Under the pieces are notes generated by a model, which was not told the DNA's origin, searched no databases, and worked only from the letters and a program-made list of their open reading frames with translations. Of a stretch of 21,304 nt of DNA, positions 15,247-21,304 are shown one piece after another. How positions within the stretch are numbered: the stretch's first letter is position 1; the number at the start of each line of letters is the position of its first letter. Origin of the DNA: Xanthobacteraceae bacterium (GTDB lineage: Bacteria; Pseudomonadota; Alphaproteobacteria; Rhizobiales; Xanthobacteraceae); assembly GCA_030037185.1 (NCBI GenBank), contig JASHRR010000544.1, forward strand, positions 1 through 21,304, read 5' to 3'. The position numbers were made by a program, and so were the translations under genes.

Positions 15247-16116
15247 TCATGCGTTCGCCTCGATTGCTGCCATGACCCGCAGCGCCTGCACGGTCGCGGC
15301 TACATCGTGGGCACGGACGATCGCGGCGCCGTGCGCGACCGCGAGGAGATGGGCTGCGATCGATCCGCCGAGCCGCTGGTCTGGCGGCGTTGGGACAACC
15401 GCATTGATAAGACGCTTGCGCGAGGCGCCAACCAGAAGCGGCAGGCCGAACGTCTTCAGGCGGTCGAGCCTGGCTATTGCCGTCATGCTCTGCTCGGCGG
15501 TCTTGCCGAAGCCGATACCGGGGTCGAGGACGATGAGTTCGCGATGAATACCCGCGCGCGCGGCGATGGCCAGCGAGCGTTCGAAGAATGCCGCGATATC
15601 GGCCATGATGTCGATGCGCGGATCCGCGGCGTCGCGGTTGTGCATGACGACGACCGGTACAGCATAGCTTGCAACCACCTGCGCCATCTCGGGGTCGCGT
15701 TGCAGGCCCCAGACATCGTTGACGATCGCGGCACCACGCTCGATTGCCCAGGCCGCGATCGTCGCCTTCATGGTGTCAATCGAAACCGGTCGCCCCATCC
15801 GCGCTGCGGCCGGCAGCACGAATTCAAGGCGTCGCAATTCTTCTTCGGCCGACACGGCGACCCGATTGGGCGACGGGCGAGTGGATTCCGCGCCGATATC
15901 GATGATGTCGGCGCCCTCCGCAATCATTTGCGCGGCATGCGCGACCGCGGCGTCAGGTGCAAGAAAGGCGCCGCCGTCCGAGAATGAGTCAGGAGTGATG
16001 TTTAAGATCCCCATCACCAGCGGGCGCTGCAACGCCAGCAAGCTTGCAAGGGCGCTGACGTTCGTGCTCGACGCGGTGGTGGACGCGCCGGAGAGGAAAG
16101 GCGAAGCGGCGATCAT
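15247..16116 (-). CDS. folP: dihydropteroate synthase
   Basis: FolP joins hydroxymethyl-dihydropterin pyrophosphate with p-aminobenzoate to give dihydropteroate, the target step of sulfonamides, in the cytoplasm. The 289-residue protein has the family's two signatures: LVMGILNITPDSFSDGGAF near residues 33-51 and GADIIDIGAESTRPSPNRVA soon after. Next come SIDTMKATIAAWAIERGAAI, VNDVWGLQRDP, LDPGIGFGKTAEQS, LPLLVGASRKRLI and IVRAHDVAATVQALRVM, which contain the pterin, phosphate and pABA contacts. The first 30 residues are Ala/Ser-rich and poorly conserved. The ATG at 16116 has no obvious ribosome binding site, so a different start is possible, but none within the frame is clearly better. Transcription probably continues into folK. 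A strong hairpin lies upstream at 16202-16231. Confidence 0.95.
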   Translation of the reverse strand: MIAASPFLSGASTTASSTNVSALASLLALQRPLVMGILNITPDSFSDGGAFLAPDAAVAHAAQMIAEGADIIDIGAESTRPSPNRVAVSAEEELRRLEFVLPAAARMGRPVSIDTMKATIAAWAIERGAAIVNDVWGLQRDPEMAQVVASYAVPVVVMHNRDAADPRIDIMADIAAFFERSLAIAARAGIHRELIVLDPGIGFGKTAEQSMTAIARLDRLKTFGLPLLVGASRKRLINAVVPTPPDQRLGGSIAAHLLAVAHGAAIVRAHDVAATVQALRVMAAIEANA

Positions 16117-16201
16117 TTCGCTGATGTTTGCGGTTACGCCTGTGGTGTCAAGGGAAACTGCGCCGGTGTGGAGGCTCTTGCCCCGGACATGTGCAGCCTG
16201 T

Positions 16202-16231
16202 CATCGGGCCCGCCGAAGGCGGAACCCGATG
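16202..16231. terminator. strong hairpin between DUF4332 gene and folP
   Basis: CATCGGG (16202-16208) pairs with CCCGATG (16225-16231), and inside it CCGCC and GGCGG pair across a GAA loop, giving a long stem with a small internal mismatch. It lies between the end of the DUF4332 gene (16348) and the start of folP (16116), both leftward, so it can terminate one before the other. No clear T run is seen on the minus strand. Its form also suits a dispersed palindromic repeat. Confidence 0.48.
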
Positions 16232-16347
16232 GCTTGGCCCGTCCGACGGGGCTTCGGCGCGCTAAGATGAAAACTACTCACCGACCGGGCCCCAGCGGCA
16301 TAGCAGAATTTTCACGCGCTGCAGGTCGGGCGAGGTCCGGTGGGGAA

Positions 16348-16758
16348 CTAATATGAAATCTTCACCGGCAGCTTCTTGGCGTGATCAATCCAGCGCCCCA
16401 CTGTCTGCTCGGAGGGCAGCACGCGAACCAGCTTTCGTTCCAGGTTTGCCTCCGCCATCCGCCCGGCAAGTCGCGCTGGATTGCGGTACCTGAGCTCCCG
16501 GATGGTTACGACGCCCGCAGCTTCCAACAGTTCGGCGTATTCCGGTCCGACGCCTTTGATACGCATGCGATCGATGAAATTAGCAACCTGAAGTAATTTT
16601 TCCTGATCGATCTCTGTTTTTTCGGCAAGCATCTGGCGGCCTTTGAGGCTCTTCGCAGTCTCAAGGAGCTTTTCCGTTGTGCGAATTCCAGCTTTCTTCA
16701 TTTTGATCGCAAAGCCTGGCCCAAGACAGCCGTCAAGGTCAGAGATTGAGGAAGGCAT
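16348..16758 (-). CDS. DUF4332 helix-hairpin-helix protein
   Basis: The protein reads MPSSISDLDGCLGPGFAIKM, then KKAGIRTTEKLLETAKSLKG, RQMLAEKTEIDQEKLLQVAN and FIDRMRIKGVGPEYAELLEA. Two helix-hairpin-helix-like repeats, with IKGVGPEYAELLEAAGVVTI as the clearer one, define DUF4332, a family thought to bind nucleic acid or proteins through HhH folds, with no proven function. At 136 residues the length is normal. The frame opens at a TTG at 16794, but the conserved sequence begins at the ATG at 16758, with GGGGG about nine bases upstream, so I use that start. It follows the DUF2267 gene by 31 bases and is probably co-transcribed with it. Confidence 0.85.
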   Translation of the reverse strand: MPSSISDLDGCLGPGFAIKMKKAGIRTTEKLLETAKSLKGRQMLAEKTEIDQEKLLQVANFIDRMRIKGVGPEYAELLEAAGVVTIRELRYRNPARLAGRMAEANLERKLVRVLPSEQTVGRWIDHAKKLPVKISY

Positions 16759-16790
16759 GATTCGATACCCCCAAGCCCGGCTGGCTTTAT

Positions 16791-17159
16791 TCAAATAAAT
16801 TGGCTGAGACCTGGAATGGCTTCAATGATCGCGTTGACTTCGCGATCGCCTGCCTTGTCTCGGGCATACGCAATAAGCTCGCGGGTGACGCCCTGGATCT
16901 CGCCCATGTCCAGCCCAGCCGACATCAGTCGGCTGCCCACGCCCATAATTCCGCCTCCGCCGGCGAACGGCCCGCCCCCACCTTCGGCACGTGCGGAAGC
17001 AATCGCCTCAGCGGCGCCAGGCAAGCGTCCAAGCAGGGCCTGTACCGTGTCAGCAGGCCCCTCAGCTGCCAGGAAATCGAGGATGATGCCCAGGGCGCGC
17101 TGCGCAACTGGGCGGTCAATGCCCACATTGCTGACGACCTGGTCGACGAGCTCGTCCAT
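16791..17159 (-). CDS. DUF2267-like small protein
   Basis: The 122-residue protein starts MDELVDQVVSNVGIDRPVAQ and has RALGIILDFLAAEGPADTVQ, a central Gly-rich loop (EGGGGPFAGGGGIMGVG), then LMSAGLDMGEIQGVTRELIA, YARDKAGDREV and a final GLSQFI. I recognise this arrangement, with the paired helices around a Gly-rich middle and the C-terminal IPGLSQF, from rhizobial proteins annotated as DUF2267. The start at 17159 is chosen because GAGGAGG lies just before it; the frame opens at 17210. It heads a leftward pair with the DUF4332 gene. No catalytic residues or membrane spans are visible. Its function is unknown; a cytoplasmic protein is likely. Confidence 0.7.
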   Translation of the reverse strand: MDELVDQVVSNVGIDRPVAQRALGIILDFLAAEGPADTVQALLGRLPGAAEAIASARAEGGGGPFAGGGGIMGVGSRLMSAGLDMGEIQGVTRELIAYARDKAGDREVNAIIEAIPGLSQFI

Positions 17160-17402
17160 AGCCTCCTCGTGGATCTTGCTCCGCCGGCAAGACGAAACCA
17201 TATTGCGCACTACATCTGCCTAGACAAGGCCGAGCGAAAATTTGGCGACGACGTGTTGCAAATCGACAACGCTGGCGCTGCCCGCGGGCGTTGTTACGCC
17301 AGTGGCCGATGCGCCATTCCGGCGTTGCTTTCGTGTGGTGTGAAGTGCGAAGTGTTCAACATGCGCTGTGTCCGGTAAACGACGTAATGATCAACTCCAC
17401 GT

Positions 17403-17426
17403 GAAGTTCGGCCCGAAGCGAACTTC
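17403..17426. promoter_or_regulatory. perfect inverted repeat upstream of the M20 gene
   Basis: GAAGTTCG (17403-17410) and CGAACTTC (17419-17426) form a perfect eight-base inverted repeat with an eight-base spacer. It lies 67-90 bases before the M20 start, within a 333-base divergent intergenic region (17160-17492) that otherwise shows no gene. Placement suits an operator for the M20 gene, though a clear promoter could not be picked out. Confidence 0.38.
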
Positions 17427-17492
17427 GACCGGAGCGAACTGGCGACCGTCGAAGCAAGCGGCGGCGGAAGTGGGCTATAACGGAAGGTGACC

Positions 17493-18884
17493 ATGAGCGA
17501 TCTCGATAATGTCCTGGCGCGCATCGATGCGGAGCGCGACAGTAGTCTCGATCGACTTTTCAAGTTCTTGTCTATCCGGTCGATTTCTACCGATCCGGCC
17601 TATGCGGACGACTGCCGCGCAGCGGCTTTCAGCCTTGCGGCCGATCTCTCCACGCTCGATATTGCCGCCGAGGTCCATCCAACAGATGGGCATCCGGTGG
17701 TGTTCGCCAAGAGCGGGCTTGCCGGAGGCAGCCGGCGCAAGCGCGTCATCTTCTACGGTCACTACGACGTGCAGCCGGTCGACCCCGTGGATTTGTGGGA
17801 GAAGCCGCCATTCGAGCCGCGCATCGCCACCCTCTCGGACGGGCGCAAGGCGATCGTGGCGCGCGGTGCCTGCGACGATAAAGGCCAGGTCATGACCTTT
17901 ATCGAAGCATGCCGTGCCTGGAAGGCGGTGACGGGCTCGATACCCGTGGACATTACTTTCGTAATCGAAGGCGAGGAGGAGTGCGGCTCCAAACATCTGC
18001 CGGGCTGGCTCGCGGCGCACAAGGGGGAACTTGCGGGCGACATCGCGCTCGTTTGCGACACCGGCATGTGGGATCCGACCACACCCGCGATCACGATCGC
18101 ACTGCGCGGCCTCGTCTATGAGGAAGTCAAGATCAAGGGTGCGGACCGCGATCTGCATTCCGGAGTGTTCGGCGGGCCGGCGCAAAACCCCATTCGCGTG
18201 CTCGCCCAGATCATTGCTGCGATTCACGATCGCGATGGCCGGATCACCATCCCGGGGTTCTACGACGACGTGCCTGAATTGCCCGACGACGTGAGGAAGT
18301 CCTGGACCAAATTAGGTATGACGCCTGAAAAATTCCTCGGACAGGTTGGTCTTGCGGTGCCGGCCGGGGAAAAGGGTCGTCTCGTGATCGAACAGATTTT
18401 TTCGCGGCCGACTTGCGATGTGAACGGCATCTTGGGCGGTTACACCGGGCGGGGAGCCAAGACCGTGATCCCGGCGGAAGCTTCCGCCAAGATCTCGTTC
18501 CGTTTAGTCGGCAATCAGGACCCGGCAAAAATCCGCGAGGCATTCCGCGCCTTCGTGCGTGCGCGTCTGCCGGCCGATTGCACCGCCGAATTCACCGACC
18601 ACACCGGCGCTCCCCCGATCGCGTTGGATTGGGGGTTGCCTCAGCTTGCCGAAGCGCGGAGCGCACTCGCGCAGGAATGGGGCAAGGAGGCGGTGCTGAT
18701 CGGGTGCGGCGGCTCGATCCCGATCGTGGCGGATTTCAAGCGGCTGCTCGGGCTCGACACGCTGCTGATCGGCTTTGCTCTCGACGACGACCGGGTCCAC
18801 TCGCCGAACGAAAAATACGATCTCACGAGCTTCCACAAGGGCACGCGGAGCTGGGCGCGGATTCTGGGGGCGTTGGCGGCCTAG
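17493..18884 (+). CDS. M20 family metallopeptidase (dipeptidase)
   Basis: A di-zinc hydrolase of the M20 family (carnosinase/CPG2/ArgE type), 463 residues, probably cytoplasmic since no signal peptide is seen. The metal site is complete: His90 and Asp92 in YGHYDVQP, the bridging Asp128 in RGACDDKGQ, the catalytic Glu161 and metal ligand Glu162 in VIEGEEECGSKH, Asp189 in LVCDTGMWDP, and His436 in DDRVHSPNEKYD. The dimerisation domain lies between about residues 205 and 380 and has the DLHSGVFGGPAQNP motif typical of the dipeptidase branch. GGSIPIV near residue 405 is the conserved C-terminal loop. I start at the ATG at 17493, five bases after GGAAGG; a GTG two codons earlier is less likely. 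The substrate (dipeptide or N-acyl amino acid) cannot be told from sequence. It stands alone as a transcription unit. Confidence 0.93.
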   Translation: MSDLDNVLARIDAERDSSLDRLFKFLSIRSISTDPAYADDCRAAAFSLAADLSTLDIAAEVHPTDGHPVVFAKSGLAGGSRRKRVIFYGHYDVQPVDPVDLWEKPPFEPRIATLSDGRKAIVARGACDDKGQVMTFIEACRAWKAVTGSIPVDITFVIEGEEECGSKHLPGWLAAHKGELAGDIALVCDTGMWDPTTPAITIALRGLVYEEVKIKGADRDLHSGVFGGPAQNPIRVLAQIIAAIHDRDGRITIPGFYDDVPELPDDVRKSWTKLGMTPEKFLGQVGLAVPAGEKGRLVIEQIFSRPTCDVNGILGGYTGRGAKTVIPAEASAKISFRLVGNQDPAKIREAFRAFVRARLPADCTAEFTDHTGAPPIALDWGLPQLAEARSALAQEWGKEAVLIGCGGSIPIVADFKRLLGLDTLLIGFALDDDRVHSPNEKYDLTSFHKGTRSWARILGALAA

Positions 18885-19031
18885 GTTGGCGGCCGCCGGT
18901 TGGCCCGGTCCGGGGACCCTCGGAGCAGTCTCCGCCACGATTGAATCCACGTGCTGCTTGCGGCCGATCAGCCAGCAAGGCGTGGACGGCCGGCACAAGC
19001 AGACGACTGAGAACTGCGTGAGTTTTATGCT

Positions 19032-20696
19032 CTACGGATGCGACGGGTGCTGCGGCACATTTAGGCTCGTTACGGTGCGGCCGCGAATGTCGTAGACGCG
19101 GGCGTAGACGATGCCTTCACGCTTGATCTCGACCAGCACCGGTTCGGTGAGCTGGCTACAATAGAATTCGCCGAGGCTCAGTGCGAAGTCGGCGCCCCTG
19201 GGGTCCCAAATAATGCGGAATTCCGGCCCGAGCTCAACTTGTGCGGGCCGCTGCGGACCGCAGATGGCGACGCGCCAACGTCGCTTGTCAGTCGGCGTCT
19301 CCATCGCTTCGGTGAGTTTCGCCCGCAGTTCGTGCGCGGCCTCCTTGAAGGCCAGACCCCAATAGTCGAGCATATACCGGTCATTGGCGGCGCGGATACC
19401 CCCGGAGATGACATTGAAGTGCGTATACTGATAGGGATGAAGCTTCACCATCTCCCGGACAGGAAGGAACAAGCCGACCAACAAAGCGGCAGCCGCGAAA
19501 GCAGCAGCGGGTCGCCATGCCCGCCACAACTGCTCAGCAATCCACGCTCCGGCAAGGCCGCCCAGCGCTGCCATTGCGGGCGCCAGAAACACGAAATGGC
19601 GGATCCCGTTGTACATCGCCGGCTTCGTGAGTGTCGCAAGCGCAATCGGAAACATTGCCGCGAAGGCGAGCAGGACCAGGATCGCGCGGCGCGTCGGTGC
19701 GATATCGCGGCGCAAAGCGACCACGAGGGCGCCGGCGGCGCCGCCAACGCCCAGCAGCAGGAAGACCTCCGGCTCCTTGAGCAGGAAGAGCGTTGGCACG
19801 TAACGGCGCGGCATTTCCGGCACCGGGACGACCATGCCGTCGAACAGCTCGTTCCACGGCTTCTCAAAGAAGTGGGAGAAATATTCGGCCGCGCGTAGCG
19901 GATTAAGCGGCTCGGTGACCGACCACGGCCACACGATCGCCATTACGGCGTAGCCGAGCAGAAGAGCCGGAGCGAGGCGGACAACGAACTGGCCGAGGCT
20001 GATGCCGGCTTTGCGGATGCCCTCACGACGCGCCTCGATCACGACGAGAAGCCCAAACGCCGCAAGCACGTTGAAGATTGCGACTCCGCCCAGCACGCGC
20101 GTACCGATCGCGAGGCCGACCGCGCCGCCGACCATTGCGCAGTTGATCGGTGACGGCCGCGGATATTCCTCAAGGGCGCGCACCAGGCTTAATGTGAGGA
20201 ACACCATGGCGACCGCAAAGGGCGCGTCCTTGGCGTTTATGTACATATTTCCGTAATACAGCGGGCACGTCGCCAAGAGAGCGACTGCGATAAGCCCTGC
20301 GAGTGGCCCGCCGACTCGTCGTCCCAGGCGCCAGGTCAGGACGATACCGACGAGCCCGACGATGGCGCCCATCAACCGGCGCGTCTCGAACAGGCCGAGC
20401 GGCAGCACCTTGGCGGCGAGCGCTGAAAGCAGGTCGAAGCCGCCGCCGTAGGCGTAAAGATTGACAAACGACAGCGCACGTTCGTCGGTAAAGCCCGATG
20501 AATAAAGATTGACCAGCAATCCGCCATATTCGGCATGAACGTAGTCGTCCCAGCCGAGGCCATAATCGCGGAATGTCAAGGCGGCGATGATCGCGACCGC
20601 ACCAATGATGGTCAGAGCCAATCCATCGGCGATGCGTTCCGGCGACCACTGAACCGGGCCGTGCGCCCGCACCGAAATTCGCCAATTTTGCTGCAA
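19032..20696 (-). CDS. GT-C (GT39/PMT-like) membrane glycosyltransferase
   Basis: This is a large inner-membrane protein of about 554 residues with roughly ten hydrophobic helices (for example LALTIIGAVAIIAALTF and AAAFAAAALLVGLFLP). After the first helix, at about residues 44-58, comes DYGLGWDDYVHAEYG, with the acidic Asp50-Asp51 motif in the first external loop that GT-C enzymes use for catalysis. Such enzymes take sugars from polyprenyl-phosphate donors and modify lipids, glycans or proteins on the periplasmic side. LAIGTRVLGG and TKPAMYNGIRHFVFLAPAMA are other recognisable stretches. The C-terminal 110 residues are soluble. The start is uncertain: the frame has no ATG early, and I use a TTG at 20696 with GAGGA 13 bases upstream. 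The acceptor and donor sugar are unknown. Confidence 0.84.
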   Translation of the reverse strand: MQQNWRISVRAHGPVQWSPERIADGLALTIIGAVAIIAALTFRDYGLGWDDYVHAEYGGLLVNLYSSGFTDERALSFVNLYAYGGGFDLLSALAAKVLPLGLFETRRLMGAIVGLVGIVLTWRLGRRVGGPLAGLIAVALLATCPLYYGNMYINAKDAPFAVAMVFLTLSLVRALEEYPRPSPINCAMVGGAVGLAIGTRVLGGVAIFNVLAAFGLLVVIEARREGIRKAGISLGQFVVRLAPALLLGYAVMAIVWPWSVTEPLNPLRAAEYFSHFFEKPWNELFDGMVVPVPEMPRRYVPTLFLLKEPEVFLLLGVGGAAGALVVALRRDIAPTRRAILVLLAFAAMFPIALATLTKPAMYNGIRHFVFLAPAMAALGGLAGAWIAEQLWRAWRPAAAFAAAALLVGLFLPVREMVKLHPYQYTHFNVISGGIRAANDRYMLDYWGLAFKEAAHELRAKLTEAMETPTDKRRWRVAICGPQRPAQVELGPEFRIIWDPRGADFALSLGEFYCSQLTEPVLVEIKREGIVYARVYDIRGRTVTSLNVPQHPSHP

Positions 20697-20741
20697 TGCC
20701 GAAATGAATCCTCAAGTGGGAAGGTTAGGAGCGACTAACGG

Positions 20742-20795
20742 GCAGGGCCAAACGGGCGGGCGCCCTGCACGTTTCTACGGGTGCACCTAGTGCAC
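20742..20795. promoter_or_regulatory. two inverted repeats upstream of the glycosyltransferase gene
   Basis: GCAGGGC (20742-20748) pairs with GCCCTGC (20762-20768) over 13 bases. A second dyad, GTGCAC-CTA-GTGCAC, occupies 20781-20795 and is followed on the plus strand by TTTTG. They lie 46-99 bases before the putative glycosyltransferase start. The second has the symmetry of a dimeric regulator's operator; the first could be a hairpin. No regulator is encoded nearby. Confidence 0.35.
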
Positions 20796-21178
20796 TTTTG
20801 TCGATGAATGCGGCGTGAATATGTGGACATCATCTGCTTACCTCACTCCCAGACCGCGAAGAGTTGGGAGGATCGAAACCGCCGATTGCCGGGCGACAGC
20901 GTGTCAAACCGCCGCTCCCGAATCGCGAGGACCCGTCGGGCGGCCTGTTTTTTTGCCCCCGCCATCATCCTTGGCGGGCGGTCGATCTGGCCGTCACGAC
21001 GCAAGAACCCAACCCGTACCTCTGGCTTGGGTTTCAAGCAACCTCACTTCTTGGCTGGAGCGCCCCAGGCCAGGCGCAGATGGCCGTGACATCCCGGATC
21101 CTGTGGACAGCTGCGGCGAAAGCTTCACTCCGGCGCCCGTTGCTCCGCGTCGGTCGATCGGGTATTGAATCGCGTCAG
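20796..21178. other. gene-free stretch before the tRNA
   Basis: No supported gene. Open frames here run through the tRNA or are Arg/Pro-rich. A run of seven T at 20948-20954 follows GC-rich sequence but without a usable stem. The region should contain the tRNA promoter, which I could not define. Confidence 0.4.
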
Positions 21179-21255
21179 GCGCCCGTAGCTCAGCTGGATA
21201 GAGCGTTGCCCTCCGAAGGCAAAGGTCGTGTGTTCGAATCACGCCGGGCGCGCCA
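21179..21255 (+). tRNA. tRNA-Arg(CCG)
   Basis: A complete 77-base tRNA with encoded CCA. The acceptor GCGCCCG (21179-21185) pairs fully with CGGGCGC (21245-21251), followed by discriminator G and CCA. The D arm is GCTC-AGCTGGATA-GAGC. The anticodon stem TTGCC/GGCAA encloses CTCCGAA, so the anticodon is CCG, reading the Arg codon CGG. The T arm GTGTG-TTCGAAT-CACGC has one G-T pair. All arms are sound. The 49 bases after it, to the window edge, show no gene. Confidence 0.97.
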
Positions 21256-21304
21256 GCGATTTCAAAGGCTTACGGTGCGACGCTGAAAAGCGGAATAGTT
21301 GCTA

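Noticed and set aside
20994..21242. Minus-strand open frame starting MIRTHDLCLRRATLYPAELR
   Set aside because: It is the antisense translation of the tRNA, another common artefact.
20864..21286. Plus-strand open frame through the tRNA, with VAQLDRALPSEGKGRVFESR
   Set aside because: This peptide is the translation of the tRNA itself, a well-known false gene.
1..21304. CRISPR array, insertion sequence, integrase, riboswitch or rRNA
   Set aside because: I looked for regularly spaced repeats, transposase or recombinase motifs and conserved RNA sequences and saw none.

Overview
The window looks like chromosomal DNA of an alphaproteobacterium in the order Hyphomicrobiales (Rhizobiales), close to the Bradyrhizobium / Xanthobacteraceae group. 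The signs are high GC coding sequence, a Bug-type tricarboxylate-transport receptor, a class I fumarase, a heterodimeric methylmalonyl-CoA mutase, DUF4332 and DUF2267 proteins, and several small proteins that I recognise from memory as common in Bradyrhizobium. No database search was possible, so family names rest on motif recognition.

The left 4.8 kb (1-4856) is accessory DNA with small genes and decaying ones. It holds a leftward cluster of three small genes (885-1698), an AT-rich tract (about 1862-2030), a DNA-ligase remnant with three frame changes (2265-2564), small genes of 70, 40, 50 and 37 codons, a zinc-ribbon gene split by an in-frame stop codon (3374-3772), and a truncated HWE-type histidine kinase fragment (3984-4310). 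No transposase or integrase is recognisable.

The middle (4857-9653) has metabolic and secreted functions: class I fumarase (+), a secreted cupin (+), then, facing them, a Bug-family periplasmic receptor and a secreted protein of unknown function (both -). A nested palindrome lies where the two directions converge. A 0.6 kb gene-free stretch follows.

The stretch 10267-16116 (-) runs, in transcription order, folP, folK, mutA, mutB. folP and folK make the pterin side of folate; folB, which I would expect between them in relatives, is absent. mutA and mutB would form methylmalonyl-CoA mutase, but mutA carries a one-base frameshift near 13621, so the small subunit is broken unless this is a sequence error. 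Upstream of folP are a strong hairpin and a DUF4332-DUF2267 gene pair (-).

The right end has an M20 metallopeptidase (+), a large GT-C type membrane glycosyltransferase (-), a gene-free region with two inverted repeats, and tRNA-Arg(CCG) (+) at the edge. I see no clear undescribed system. The most informative signals are the disrupted genes (zinc-ribbon protein, mutA, ligase, kinase), several of which are one or a few bases from being intact.
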